A stretch of 64,000 nucleotides of DNA from Cognatundibacterium curvum (GCF_014284235.1 NZ_JACOGD010000008.1:207802-271801); one strand, 5' to 3'; positions 8,783 to 18,237 are shown, counted from the stretch's first letter. Numbers and translations: made by a program. The notes: generated by a model not told the origin, from the letters alone.

Positions 8783-10531
8783 TTGCTGAACCGTTCTCCC
8801 TTATTGCCAGCATTCTGTGCAACGCTGCTGGCCCTGACTGCACTGAGTAATGCACAGTTCGCGCAGGCGCAGATTGCAGCCAACATCAAATACGACACCA
8901 GCTATCCCATCATCAGTCCGGTAGAGGGAAAAAAAGGCCTGGTCGCGAGTGAGCATCAACTGGCTTCGCAGGCGGGTATCGATATCCTCAAACGCGGTGG
9001 TAATGCGGTTGATGCGGCGATTGCAACCGGCTTTGCGCTGGCCGTGGTATTGCCGAATGCCGGGAATATCGGTGGTGGCGGCTTCATGATGATACATCAC
9101 GCGAAAAGCGGCAAAGATGTGGCGATTGATTTCCGTGAACTGGCGCCGCAACTGGCCAGCCGCGATATGTATCTGGATGCCAATGGCAATGTGATACGTG
9201 GTAAATCCCTGTACAGCCATCAGGCCGTCGGTGTGCCCGGCACCGTGGCGGGATTCGAGATGGCACTGCGTGACTATGGCAGCCTGCCGCTCAAAGACTT
9301 GCTGGCACCGGCGATCCGTTATGCCGAACAAGGCTTTGTGGTCAGCCCGCATCTGGCCGCGATGCTGGAAGCGAGTAAAGAACAACTGGCCGCCTTCCCT
9401 GCCGCTAAAGCGATTTTCTTTCAGGATGGTCGTCCGCTGCGCGCCGGCGAGCGCCTGATACAAAAAGATCTGGCGAATTCCTTGCGTCAGATTGCAGCAC
9501 AGGGTGCGAAAGCATTTTATGAAGGTGAGATTGCGAAGAAAATCGTAGCCGAAATGCGTCAGCATCAGGGACTGATTTCTGAAGCAGATCTGAAATCTTA
9601 CCGTGCCGTGCAGCGCCAGCCGGTGCGCGGTCAGTATCGCGGTTTTGACATCGTCTCCATGCCGCCACCAAGTTCAGGCGGCGTACACATTATCCAGATG
9701 CTCAATATGCTGGAGCGTTTCCCCTTGCGCGAGCAAGGCCATAACAGCGCCCAGACGCTGCATCAGCTCAGTGAAGTCATGAAGCTTGCCTATGCCGACC
9801 GCTCAGAATTCCTGGGTGACCCGGATCACGTCAAGGTGCCGGTCACTGGTCTGACCTCACGCCGCTATGCGGATGTATTAGCGCAGAAAATCAAGCAGGA
9901 CAAAGCCACGCCCTCGGCCGAGATCAAGCCAGGCCAGCCGCAGGCCTATGAAAGCGATCAGACCACGCATTACAGCGTGGCGGATCAATACGGTAATGTG
10001 GTAGCAACTACTTACACGCTGAATCTGAATTTTGGCAGCTGCATCGTGGCCGCCGGTACCGGCATCCTGTTGAATAACGAGATGGATGATTTTTCGATTA
10101 AAGCCGGGGTGCCGAATGCATTTGGCTTAGTCGGCGGTGATGCCAACGCGGTGCAGGCATGGAAGCGTCCACTGAGTTCGATGACACCGACTATCGTACT
10201 AAAAGACAGCAAACCCTATTTGGTGACAGGCAGCCCGGGCGGCAGCCGGATTATCACCACCACTTTGCAGACTATCCTGAATGTGATCGACTTTGGCATG
10301 AACCCGGCGGAAGCCGCCGTCGCTCCACGCATCCATCAACAATGGATGCCGGATCAGCTGCGCTTCGAAAAAGGTATCAGCTTCGACACCCTGCGTCTGC
10401 TGGAACAAAAAGGGCAGCAATTAAAAGCCGGTGCCACCATGGGCAAAACCCAGACTATCCTGATCAAATCCGATGGGATCAGTGGTTATTCAGATCCGCG
10501 CAATCCTGATGGAGCGGCCATCGCATACTAA
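8783..10531 (+). CDS. ggt: Gamma-glutamyltransferase (TTG start, exported)
   Basis: Periplasmic Ntn-hydrolase that cleaves or transfers the gamma-glutamyl group of glutathione and related peptides. The 582-residue precursor has a signal peptide ending AQA (about residue 29). It self-cleaves before a threonine: the motif QTTHYSV places the nucleophile at Thr394. Substrate-site serines are in GSPGGSRI, and GGNAVDAAIATGFALAVVLPNAGNIGGGGF is the usual N-terminal region. The start must be the TTG at 8783 (GGAG 8 bp before it), because the next in-frame ATG would remove the signal peptide. It is monocistronic, facing a TonB-dependent receptor across a shared terminator. Confidence 0.93.
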   Translation: MLNRSPLLPAFCATLLALTALSNAQFAQAQIAANIKYDTSYPIISPVEGKKGLVASEHQLASQAGIDILKRGGNAVDAAIATGFALAVVLPNAGNIGGGGFMMIHHAKSGKDVAIDFRELAPQLASRDMYLDANGNVIRGKSLYSHQAVGVPGTVAGFEMALRDYGSLPLKDLLAPAIRYAEQGFVVSPHLAAMLEASKEQLAAFPAAKAIFFQDGRPLRAGERLIQKDLANSLRQIAAQGAKAFYEGEIAKKIVAEMRQHQGLISEADLKSYRAVQRQPVRGQYRGFDIVSMPPPSSGGVHIIQMLNMLERFPLREQGHNSAQTLHQLSEVMKLAYADRSEFLGDPDHVKVPVTGLTSRRYADVLAQKIKQDKATPSAEIKPGQPQAYESDQTTHYSVADQYGNVVATTYTLNLNFGSCIVAAGTGILLNNEMDDFSIKAGVPNAFGLVGGDANAVQAWKRPLSSMTPTIVLKDSKPYLVTGSPGGSRIITTTLQTILNVIDFGMNPAEAAVAPRIHQQWMPDQLRFEKGISFDTLRLLEQKGQQLKAGATMGKTQTILIKSDGISGYSDPRNPDGAAIAY

Positions 10532-10569
10532 AAAAACGCAGGGCAGCATCACACCGCCCTGCGTTTTTT
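10531..10569. terminator. Bidirectional terminator between ggt and the TonB receptor
   Basis: An A run, a 9-bp stem ACGCAGGGC / GCCCTGCGT and a T run. It is symmetrical, so it can serve both converging genes. Confidence 0.85.
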
Positions 10570-10584
10570 ATACCTGGTGCGTGA

Positions 10585-13140
10585 TCAGAACTGATGCTGC
10601 ACTTTGAGCGATACAAAGCGGCCACGCGGATCAGCCTGGGTGATATCGAAGAAGCTGGTCGATGAATCCCAGGATGGACGACGATTCGTCAGATTCTGTA
10701 CCAGCAAACTCAGCGTGGTTGCCGGGCTCAGCTTGTAAGAAGTCGTCAGATCCAGGCTGCTGAATGCAGACACCGTTTCATTGCTGGCAGATTTTTGCTC
10801 ATAGCCACCGACATAATTCCAGATCAGGGTATTTGACCACGCACCCTTAGTCCAGTTGACGGAGCTGACGCCGCGCCACTTAGGAATGGAACCAAAGTAG
10901 TTAGTGCCCGCTCCCTCTGTCAGTTCAGCCCCGGCAGATAAAGGCTCGGCAAAGCGCAGCACATAGCTGAGCTGTCCATTCAGGCTCAGCTGACCCCAGT
11001 CACTGCTCTGGAAGCGTTGGCGTATATCGAGATCCAGTCCGGATACTTCGCGATTTCCCTGATTGCGGTATTGACGATACAGCGTTGTGATACGGCCTTG
11101 CTCATCGCGGGTCACTTTTTCCGGACGTGTTTTTTCCGACGCCAGGATAGTATCGGCAGACTCAGTACCGATCACGCCTTTCTGGGTGATGCGGTAGTAA
11201 TCAATGCCCAGGCTGGTATTGGCGGAAGGCGCGATCACGATACCAAAGTTCAGATTATTGGAACGCTCAGGCTGCAAAGCCGCATTGGCGATCGTGATAT
11301 TGGTCACACCACGTGGCTGATTCGGCGTCAGCGGGTCGCGCGGATCGGTCACACTGCCATAGCTGACCGAGGTGCTCTTGGTAATTTCCGGGAAAGACGG
11401 CGCACGGAAACCACGCGAGGCAGTACCACGTAACAGCAACCAGTCAGCCGCCTGATAACGCAGGCTGGCCTTAGGTGAAAACGCATTGCCGAAATCGGAA
11501 TAATGATCATAGCGACCAGCCAGATTCAGATTCAGATCTTTGACCAGCGGCACGCTGAGTTCACCAAACAGGGCAGACACGTCACGCTGACCATTGATGA
11601 TATTGATCGCGGGACGCAATTCGGTGCCGCTCAATACTGCGGTGGAAGTCTGGGAATCCATCGCTTCCCTGCGCCATTGCGCACCACCGGCAAAACCCAC
11701 TTTACCGGCTGGCAGCGTCCACAACTCGGACGAGGCACTCAGATCCACAGTAGTCAGTTCAGATTGTGCAGGACGGCGGGTAGACAGACGCAGACGGTTT
11801 CTGAGTTCTTCAGAATTTTTCGACTGATCGGCAAAGTTATAGCTGCCGTCAGCCAGCACTTGCTGGAACACATAACGGTTCACGAAATTGGCGACCGTTT
11901 CCACCATCACACTGCTGGATTTCCCGGCGGATAAATCCCAGTCCCAGCCTGCGGTATAGCCTTTTATCCCGGCCAGTGCACGGTAAAACGTGACGCGATC
12001 AGTTTTCAGACGCGGTCCCAGATCGAATAAAGTGGCACTGAAAGCCAGCGGTGTGGAGCCCGGATTATTCGGATGACCGACCGGCAGCACGACCGGGATC
12101 GTGGTCAGAGATTGATTTGCATTATTCCAGACACGCAGATTACTCGATACGCTGAGTGGTGCGCTGAAAGTCTGGTCGGCGCGCGAATAGCTGTGCAGCC
12201 ATTCTGCATAAGCCTGGGTATCCGGATTGATTTGGTAAGTGCCGGACAAGGCGGTATGCACACGCTCTATGCCTGGAATCAGGGTACGGTAAGGCGCAGG
12301 ATTATAAGCCAGCACCTGCCCCGTTTTACCCGGGGTCAGCGCGGAGTAAGGCAGCAACTGCAAAGGTCCCTGCACACCGCCCAAAGTACGGGTAGGGTCA
12401 GAGCCGAAGTAATTGGTCGCGACCCAGCCCAGACTGCCATTTTGCTGATCGCGGAAATCCGCATCGCGTAACCAGCTCACATCACTCTGCTGCAATTTGC
12501 TGCGCTTTTGCGCATCCACCGACAGCGAAATACTGTAGCCATCTTTGTTCAGTTGCCCCCAGCCTGTTTGCAGCAAGGCGCTTTGCTCAGACTGGCCGGT
12601 GCCGGTAGCAGACTGACCGCCCTGCACCGTCAGCTCGGTTCCGGTGAATTCACGGTAGAGGATAATATTCACCACACCGGCCACCGCATCAGAACCATAG
12701 ACAGAAGACGCGCCGTCTTTCAGCACTTCTATACGTTGTACCGCAGCCATAGGCAGACTGTTCAGATCAACGAATACATCCTGAATATTTTGTGCAGTTG
12801 CATAGCTGCTCACGCGTTTGCCATTGACCAGGATCAGGGTATTTTTCTGACCGATGCCGCGTAAGGATAAGCCGGAAGTACCCGCTGAAAAACTGCCGGT
12901 ATATTGTTCGTTATAGCTGTTACCGCTATTCGCTGAAATCGAGCGCAACACATCAGCGACGCTGGTTTTACCGCTGTCTCGGATATCTTTGGCGCTGATC
13001 ACCTGCACCGCTGCAGCACCTTCTTTTTGCGTCACACGCAGATTGGAACCGGTAATCACCACACGCTCCGCCTCTTGAGCAAAACTGTGAGAAGGGTAAA
13101 TGGCGGCCAGCGCCAGCACCAGACGTAAGGGTCGTATCAT
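10585..13140 (-). CDS. TonB-dependent outer-membrane receptor
   Basis: An 851-residue receptor for TonB-energised uptake across the outer membrane; the substrate is not evident. After a signal peptide ending SFA|QEAERVVITGSN comes a plug domain. Its features are VISAKDIRDSGKTSVADVLRSIS, LSLRGIGQKNTLILVNGKRV and IEVLKDGASSVYGSDAVAGVVNIIL, which is the iron-complex/vitamin type that accepts very varied ligands. The barrel ends in the typical aromatic C-terminus (VQHQF). The open frame runs upstream to 13308, but the added 56 codons are translated MITE sequence. The ATG at 13140 has GAGGAAATT just before it and gives a normal signal peptide. Having ggt next door may hint at peptide or glutathione-related ligands; this is only a guess. 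Confidence 0.9.
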   Translation of the reverse strand: MIRPLRLVLALAAIYPSHSFAQEAERVVITGSNLRVTQKEGAAAVQVISAKDIRDSGKTSVADVLRSISANSGNSYNEQYTGSFSAGTSGLSLRGIGQKNTLILVNGKRVSSYATAQNIQDVFVDLNSLPMAAVQRIEVLKDGASSVYGSDAVAGVVNIILYREFTGTELTVQGGQSATGTGQSEQSALLQTGWGQLNKDGYSISLSVDAQKRSKLQQSDVSWLRDADFRDQQNGSLGWVATNYFGSDPTRTLGGVQGPLQLLPYSALTPGKTGQVLAYNPAPYRTLIPGIERVHTALSGTYQINPDTQAYAEWLHSYSRADQTFSAPLSVSSNLRVWNNANQSLTTIPVVLPVGHPNNPGSTPLAFSATLFDLGPRLKTDRVTFYRALAGIKGYTAGWDWDLSAGKSSSVMVETVANFVNRYVFQQVLADGSYNFADQSKNSEELRNRLRLSTRRPAQSELTTVDLSASSELWTLPAGKVGFAGGAQWRREAMDSQTSTAVLSGTELRPAINIINGQRDVSALFGELSVPLVKDLNLNLAGRYDHYSDFGNAFSPKASLRYQAADWLLLRGTASRGFRAPSFPEITKSTSVSYGSVTDPRDPLTPNQPRGVTNITIANAALQPERSNNLNFGIVIAPSANTSLGIDYYRITQKGVIGTESADTILASEKTRPEKVTRDEQGRITTLYRQYRNQGNREVSGLDLDIRQRFQSSDWGQLSLNGQLSYVLRFAEPLSAGAELTEGAGTNYFGSIPKWRGVSSVNWTKGAWSNTLIWNYVGGYEQKSASNETVSAFSSLDLTTSYKLSPATTLSLLVQNLTNRRPSWDSSTSFFDITQADPRGRFVSLKVQHQF

Positions 13141-13155
13141 AATTTCCTCTGTAAT

Positions 13156-13348
13156 AGGACTTTCACAAAAACGCCCCAGCTGCGTTATGGCTCCTTGTCG
13201 TACCAGGCGTACTGCCTGCGTCGCCATGGTGTAGCCAGGGTTGCAGGCAACATGTTGCCTGCTGGCGAAGCGGACATCGCTTACCAGCGATGTTTCCCAT
13301 AGCACCAAAGGAGTTTTAGCCTTGCTGGGACAATTTTGCGTCAGTCCT
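13156..13348. mobile_element. MITE-like element, copy 1 (193 bp, with an extra 91-bp segment)
   Basis: The ends are inverted: AGGACTTTCACAAAA on the left and TTTTGCGTCAGTCCT on the right. The body matches the shorter copy at 22109-22219 in CGCCCC, GCGTACTGCCTGCGTCGC and CCTTGCTGGGACAATTTTGCG. Relative to that copy it holds an additional 91 bp (about 13229-13319) with a perfect 20-bp palindrome and a second hairpin. It has no coding capacity. It lies 15 bp upstream of the TonB receptor ATG and so forms its leader or promoter. Confidence 0.75.
13243..13262. repeat. Perfect 20-bp palindrome inside MITE copy 1
   Basis: GCAGGCAACATGTTGCCTGC is its own reverse complement over all 20 bases. A second hairpin (ACATCGCT, 4-nt loop, AGCGATGT) follows at 13274-13293. 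Both are in the segment absent from the other copy. Confidence 0.8.
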
Positions 13349-13681
13349 CTTTAAATATAAGCGTTTGCGATCACAAACGATGAAGCTCACCACACCAGCC
13401 TGATGGGTCAGGTGATGAAAAAAAAATCGATGGGGGTAACACAGAAGCTGAGCGACAGAGCGGCTCAGCGTGGGGGCACAATCACATGCACTGCGCCATG
13501 CACAGTGAGTAGAGTGTGTTCAGAACGGGGATGCAACAAAAGCGGAATACAACTAAGTAAGACATGAAACACTTTACATAATCAACAATGCGCCCAGTGT
13601 AATCAGCACGCTTCAGATTGAGAACGAATTAAAAGTGAGTTGCATATATGAAATAATACATAAAGACAGCGTAACAGAGCC
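13349..13681. other. Non-coding stretch between MITE copy 1 and ygfA
   Basis: 333 bp without a credible gene. It should hold the promoter of the leftward TonB receptor. There is a weak 6-bp hairpin (CTGAGC / GCTCAG) near 13450-13470. No Fur-like box, tRNA or 6S RNA could be recognised. Confidence 0.5.
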
Positions 13682-14281
13682 TCAACGCGCGACCAGCATT
13701 TCATGCATGGGCAAGTCAAAGTGGTCAGGCTCGAACTCACAGGCCGCGACCGGATACGCAATACCCAGTGCAAGTGCGGCTGGCAACTGCGCCAGTGTTC
13801 TGTCATAAAAGCCACCGCCATAGCCTAACCGGTAAGCAGCATTAAAGCCTACGCAGGGAATCAGGATCACGGCAGGCTCCAGCAAATGGGTGCGCTGGGC
13901 AGGCAAAGGAATGCCGTAACTGTCAGCCTCCATCGCATCACCCGGCTGCCAGGCCAGAAAACGCAGCGGCGCCTGCGCTTGCACCACCCAGGGTAAGGCC
14001 AGCTGTATGCCCAGCGCATGCAGTTCTGCATACACCGCGCGCAAATCCGGCTCGGCGCGAATAGGCCAATACAGCGCCAGACTGGCTGGTCGCAGCGTCT
14101 GCATTTTGTCCAGCAGTTGTTGTTGCAGGCTGTGATCCCAGGCTGCGCGCTGCGCGGCAGGCACGGCACTACGCTGCGCTAATAAGTGGCGGCGCAGGCT
14201 CAGTCTTGAGTTGGAAAGAAACTGTTCTGGCGCATGCGCGCCCTTGTCTGGCTGTGTCATACTGTCAGCAATCATGCTCAA
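13682..14281 (-). CDS. ygfA: 5-formyltetrahydrofolate cyclo-ligase
   Basis: ATP-dependent enzyme that returns 5-formyl-THF to the active folate pool as 5,10-methenyl-THF. The 199-residue protein has the N-terminal RLSLRRHLLAQR segment, a central YWPIRAEPDLRAVY and the strongly conserved nucleotide-binding loop YRLGYGGGFYDRTL near residue 158. The start is ATG 14281 or ATG 14260, with no decisive ribosome site. It is divergent from slt with only 11 bp between starts, so the two promoters must overlap each other's coding sequence. Confidence 0.92.
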   Translation of the reverse strand: MSMIADSMTQPDKGAHAPEQFLSNSRLSLRRHLLAQRSAVPAAQRAAWDHSLQQQLLDKMQTLRPASLALYWPIRAEPDLRAVYAELHALGIQLALPWVVQAQAPLRFLAWQPGDAMEADSYGIPLPAQRTHLLEPAVILIPCVGFNAAYRLGYGGGFYDRTLAQLPAALALGIAYPVAACEFEPDHFDLPMHEMLVAR

Positions 14282-14292
14282 AAGATAAACGA

Positions 14293-16278
14293 ATGATGTC
14301 TTTCAAAAGAAAATTAGCCGGGCTAAGCCTGACGATCTTAGCAGGTTTATTGTGCCAGCTGGCACATGCGGCGAATACGCCAAAAAAAACCCTGGTCACT
14401 GATGATGACCGCTTCATGGCGCTGCGCGATGCCGCCTTTCATGATGATGCCAGCGGCGCCGATCAGCATGCCGCACTGCTCAGCAATTACGATATTCCCT
14501 CTTACGTTGATTACTACCGTCTGCGCTCACGTCTGAGCAAAACCAGCAATGCTGAATTCCGTGAATTCCTGAGTAAGTACGAAGGCAGTGCGATTGCCGA
14601 CCGGCTGCGCAATGACTGGCTGCTGGTATTGGGTCGACGTGGCGAATGGGAACTGTTCGATCAGCAGTATCCGCAATTTGTGGTGGCGGATGATAACCAG
14701 CTGCGCTGCTATGCACAGCTGTCACGCGCCAGCCGCCAGCAAAAAGTAGCAGCGGAAGCCAAGGCCTTGCTGAACTCGCCCAAAGACTATGGCGAAGGCT
14801 GCTACAGCCTGGTCAATGCGCTGGCCGCGAATGGCCAGTTCAGCCAGTCCGATCTGTGGGATCAGTTAAGAATGGCCGGTGAATATGGCGCTATGCCTTT
14901 AGCTCAACGCCTGGGAAAATTACTGGAACTGCCGGAAAAGAAAATCAGCGAAGCGCTGGAAAAACCCGCTGCACTGCTCAAAAAAGGCCCCGATGGAACC
15001 AAAGCCGGTAAAGAGTTATTCATCATCGCACTCGGACGCGCAGCTAAATCCGATCCCGAAGATGCGGCTGAAAAATTATCACGCTACAGTGCCAAACTGA
15101 ATGAGACAGAACGCGCCAACGGCTGGGCACAAATTGCTTTGCAATCGGCATTAAAACTGGAACCCGAAGCACTCGGTTATTGGGTGCGCGCAGAAGCAGC
15201 CCGCTTTAGCCAGGAAGCCTATCAATGGCGGGTGCGCACTGCGCTGCGTGAAGGTGACTGGAAGCTGGTGAAGAATGCGATTCTGGCGATGCCCGCCAAC
15301 CTGCGCAATGAACCAACCTGGATCTACTGGCTGGGCCGTGCGCTGAAAGCAGAAGGCAAGCACGACGAAGCGCGCCAGCTGTTTAATGGTATCGCCGATC
15401 AGATACATTTTTACGGTCAGTTAGCGAGCGAAGAAAATGGCCGCAAAATCGGTATCCCGCCTGGCAATAAACCTGTCAGCGCCGAGGAAGTCGCGCCGAT
15501 GGAAAAAAATCCTAACCTGCAAAGAGCGCTGCGCTTTTATGCGATGAACTTGCGTCCGGAAGGCACGCGTGAATGGAACTGGGAATTGCGCAAAATGAAT
15601 GAGCGCCAGACCCTGGCCGCGGCTGAACTGGCGCGTAAAAACAATCTGCTGGATCGCATGGTGAATACCTCAGACCGTACCCGTGGCGAGCTCGATTTCA
15701 GCCAGCGCTATCCGACGCCATTCAATGACAGCATGTACAAAATGACGCAGGCGCTCGGGCTGGACATGGCCTGGGTGTATGGACTGATACGTCAGGAATC
15801 GCGCTTTGTGATGCAGGCCAAATCGCATGTCGGTGCCTCTGGTCTGATGCAGGTGATGCCATCCACCGCACGCTATGTGGCGAAGAAAATAGGACTGGGT
15901 AATTTCGTGCCTGAGCAGGTCAATGATATAGAGACCAATATCGCGCTCGGCACCAATTATCTGAACATGGTACTGACCGATCTGGGTGGGTCGCAGGCAC
16001 TGGCCTCAGCCGCTTACAACGCTGGCCCTGGCCGTCCGCGTGCCTGGCGCGCCAAGCTCAGCCACCCGGTCGAAGGTGCGATTTTTGCTGAGACCATTCC
16101 GTTCAATGAAACCCGTGGCTATGTTAAAAACGTCTTATCGAATGCGACCTATTACGCTGCGCTGTTCGAGAAAAAACCGCAGTCGCTGAAAGCCCGTCTT
16201 GGCGTGGTGGTGCCAAAAGGCATGTCCGCCAGTGATGCCGAATTACCTGATGAAAGCCAACGCAATGCAAGAGACTGA
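14293..16278 (+). CDS. slt: Soluble lytic murein transglycosylase (Slt70 type)
   Basis: Periplasmic enzyme cutting peptidoglycan between MurNAc and GlcNAc with formation of 1,6-anhydro-MurNAc. A signal peptide (KRK, then a hydrophobic core, ending AHA|ANTPKK) is followed by the long alpha-helical U/L superhelix (about residues 40-460). The C-terminal GH23 domain comes next: RQESRFVMQAKSHVGASGLMQVMPSTA with the catalytic Glu in QES, then AYNAGPGRPRAWR. 661 aa is in the normal Slt70 range. The start is one of the adjacent ATGs at 14293 and 14296; longer frames upstream would spoil the signal peptide. The GST gene overlaps its end by 14 bp. Confidence 0.93.
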   Translation: MMSFKRKLAGLSLTILAGLLCQLAHAANTPKKTLVTDDDRFMALRDAAFHDDASGADQHAALLSNYDIPSYVDYYRLRSRLSKTSNAEFREFLSKYEGSAIADRLRNDWLLVLGRRGEWELFDQQYPQFVVADDNQLRCYAQLSRASRQQKVAAEAKALLNSPKDYGEGCYSLVNALAANGQFSQSDLWDQLRMAGEYGAMPLAQRLGKLLELPEKKISEALEKPAALLKKGPDGTKAGKELFIIALGRAAKSDPEDAAEKLSRYSAKLNETERANGWAQIALQSALKLEPEALGYWVRAEAARFSQEAYQWRVRTALREGDWKLVKNAILAMPANLRNEPTWIYWLGRALKAEGKHDEARQLFNGIADQIHFYGQLASEENGRKIGIPPGNKPVSAEEVAPMEKNPNLQRALRFYAMNLRPEGTREWNWELRKMNERQTLAAAELARKNNLLDRMVNTSDRTRGELDFSQRYPTPFNDSMYKMTQALGLDMAWVYGLIRQESRFVMQAKSHVGASGLMQVMPSTARYVAKKIGLGNFVPEQVNDIETNIALGTNYLNMVLTDLGGSQALASAAYNAGPGRPRAWRAKLSHPVEGAIFAETIPFNETRGYVKNVLSNATYYAALFEKKPQSLKARLGVVVPKGMSASDAELPDESQRNARD

Positions 16279-16984
16279 AATCCACCCTGCCCTCGCAGCC
16301 ATCATGCACGATCAGCGTTCGCCGCTGACACTGGTGATAGGGAATAAAAATTATTCTTCCTGGTCTATGCGTCCCTGGCTGGTATTGAAAGCCTTTGGCA
16401 TTCCTTTTGAAGAAATCCGTATTTTGCTCGGGCGCCCGGATACCACGGCACTGATCAGTGAATACTCGCTGGCTGGCAAAGTACCGGTCTTGATCAGCAA
16501 AGACATCACCGTATGGGATTCACTGTCTATCTGTGAATTCCTTGCTGACCAGTACAGCAGCCTGCCTCTGTGGCCGCAGGATGTGGCAGCGCGTGCGCAT
16601 GCACGCAGCATTTGTGCGGAAATGCATTCCGGTTTTTCTGCGCTGCGTTTCGATATGCCGATGAATATCCGTGCCGCGCTGCCCGGTAAAGGCCGCACCA
16701 TGGGTGCCCAGGCTGATATAGGACGTATCTGTGAAATCTGGGAAGACTGTCTGGCGCGCTATGGTGCGCATGGCTATTTATTCGGCGGCTTTTCGATTGC
16801 CGATGCCTATTTCGCGCCGGTCGTGATGCGCTTCCGTACCTATGAAGTGTCGTTGGCCCCAGCCTTGCAAGCCTATGTAGAACGCGTGATTCAGCATCCG
16901 GCTGTGGCGCAGTGGATACGTGAAGCGGAAGCCGAGTCTGAAGTCTTTCCTGCCCATGATGCACGTTTAGAGAAGTCGCCCTGA
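16265..16984 (+). CDS. Glutathione S-transferase family protein
   Basis: A cytosolic GST-like protein of 239 residues. The N-terminal thioredoxin-like half begins LTLVIGNKNYSSWSMRPWLVLKAFGIPFEEI, where the SSW serine is the likely glutathione-activating residue, and continues through the cis-Pro motif GKVPVL and DSLSICEFLA. The helical C-terminal half includes FGGFSIADAYFAPVV. The substrate cannot be told. The start is uncertain. ATG 16265 is used here; ATG 16304, just ahead of the conserved LTLVIGNKNYSSW block, is also possible and neither has a strong ribosome site. Its stop shares the sequence TGATG with the cca start. Confidence 0.82.
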   Translation: MQETEIHPALAAIMHDQRSPLTLVIGNKNYSSWSMRPWLVLKAFGIPFEEIRILLGRPDTTALISEYSLAGKVPVLISKDITVWDSLSICEFLADQYSSLPLWPQDVAARAHARSICAEMHSGFSALRFDMPMNIRAALPGKGRTMGAQADIGRICEIWEDCLARYGAHGYLFGGFSIADAYFAPVVMRFRTYEVSLAPALQAYVERVIQHPAVAQWIREAEAESEVFPAHDARLEKSP

Positions 16985-18237
16985 TGAAGATTTATGAAGT
17001 GGGTGGCGCAGTGCGCGACCGATTACTGGGGCTGGCGGTGCAAGACCATGATTATGTGGTGGTAGGCAGCACGCCGGAACAAATGCTGGCTGCCGGTTTT
17101 CAGCCGGTAGGCAAGGATTTTCCGGTGTTTTTGCATCCGAAAACTCATGAAGAATATGCGCTGGCCCGCACTGAAAGAAAAACTGCAGCAGGCTATAAAG
17201 GCTTTGTATTTCATACCGATGCCGAAGTCACGCTGGAACAGGATCTGATACGGCGCGATCTGACGGTGAATGCGATGGCGCGCGACAGCGATGGTCACAT
17301 CATCGATCCGTTTGGCGGCCAGCAGGATTTACAGGCTGGCGTGTTCCGCCATGTATCGGCAGCTTTTGCCGAAGACCCGGTACGCATACTGCGGGTAGCA
17401 CGTTTTGCGGCGCGCTTTTCACGGCCACCACAGGTATTTCAGGTGGCAGCAGAAACGAATGCGCTGATGCGCACTATGGTGGACGCGGGTGAAGTGGATG
17501 CGCTGGTACCGGAACGGGTGTGGCAGGAAATTGCACGCGGCCTCATGGAAGCTGTCCCTTCGCGCATGTTTGCGGTGTTACGCGAGTGCGGTGCCTTGCA
17601 ACGCCTGCTGCCAGAACTCGATGCACTGTGGGGCGTGCCGCAACCGCCACAGCATCATCCCGAAATCGATACCGGTGTGCATGTGATGCTGGTGGTCGAT
17701 TACGCCGCACAGCAAGGCTATACACTGCCGGTCAGACTGGCGGCTTTACTGCATGATCTGGGCAAAGGCTCGACCGATCCTGCATTATGGCCACGTCACC
17801 ACGGCCACGAAGCGCGCAGTGTGGAACTGGTACAGGCGATTTGTCAGCGCCTGCGGGTTCCGGGCGATTGCCGCGATCTGGCTGTGATGACCGCGCGCGA
17901 CCATGGCAATGTGGGCAGAGCGTTGGAAATGCGCAGCGCCAGTCTGGTGGATCTGCTGATGCGCAATGATGCTTTCCGCAAGCCTGAACGTTTTCTGGAA
18001 TTTCTGCTGGCCGCAGAATGCGACCATTTTGGCCGCACTGGCTTTGAACAAGTGCCCTTCCCGCAAACCGACTTTCTGCGCGCAGTGCTGCACGCAGCGC
18101 GCCAGGTCAATGCCGGTGCCATCGCCGCACAATGCGCTGACAATCCGGCACGGATACCGGAAGCGGTACGCACTGCGCGCATCGCCGCTGTGCGTGCCTT
18201 GCGTGCTGCGCTTGCTGAATCTGCTGAAACAAAATAA
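16984..18237 (+). CDS. cca: Multifunctional CCA-adding tRNA nucleotidyltransferase
   Basis: Adds and repairs the 3'-terminal CCA of tRNAs. 417 residues, as in the long proteobacterial form. The N-terminus has GGAVRDRLLG and the catalytic DHDYVVVG, followed by the RRDLTVNAMA and DPFGGQQDL class II motifs. The C-terminal part has an HD-type phosphohydrolase domain with LLHDLGKG and HHGHEARS at about residues 255-285. This is the 2',3'-cyclic phosphodiesterase/phosphatase module seen in E. coli Cca. Translation is coupled to the GST gene (TGATG overlap). Confidence 0.96.
   Translation: MKIYEVGGAVRDRLLGLAVQDHDYVVVGSTPEQMLAAGFQPVGKDFPVFLHPKTHEEYALARTERKTAAGYKGFVFHTDAEVTLEQDLIRRDLTVNAMARDSDGHIIDPFGGQQDLQAGVFRHVSAAFAEDPVRILRVARFAARFSRPPQVFQVAAETNALMRTMVDAGEVDALVPERVWQEIARGLMEAVPSRMFAVLRECGALQRLLPELDALWGVPQPPQHHPEIDTGVHVMLVVDYAAQQGYTLPVRLAALLHDLGKGSTDPALWPRHHGHEARSVELVQAICQRLRVPGDCRDLAVMTARDHGNVGRALEMRSASLVDLLMRNDAFRKPERFLEFLLAAECDHFGRTGFEQVPFPQTDFLRAVLHAARQVNAGAIAAQCADNPARIPEAVRTARIAAVRALRAALAESAETK

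Noticed and set aside
8801..9565. 254-codon leftward frame opposite ggt
   Set aside because: Shadow frame of ggt with no ribosome site or motif.
13141..13308. 56-codon N-terminal extension of the TonB receptor
   Set aside because: It is translated repeat sequence. The same kind of peptide (TQAVRIV...GAIT..GRFC) appears on the minus strand of the other MITE copy, and the signal peptide plus ribosome site fix the start at 13140.
13349..13681. Possible 6S RNA next to ygfA
   Set aside because: 6S RNA often neighbours ygfA, but no long central-bubble hairpin or conserved 6S sequence could be drawn here.
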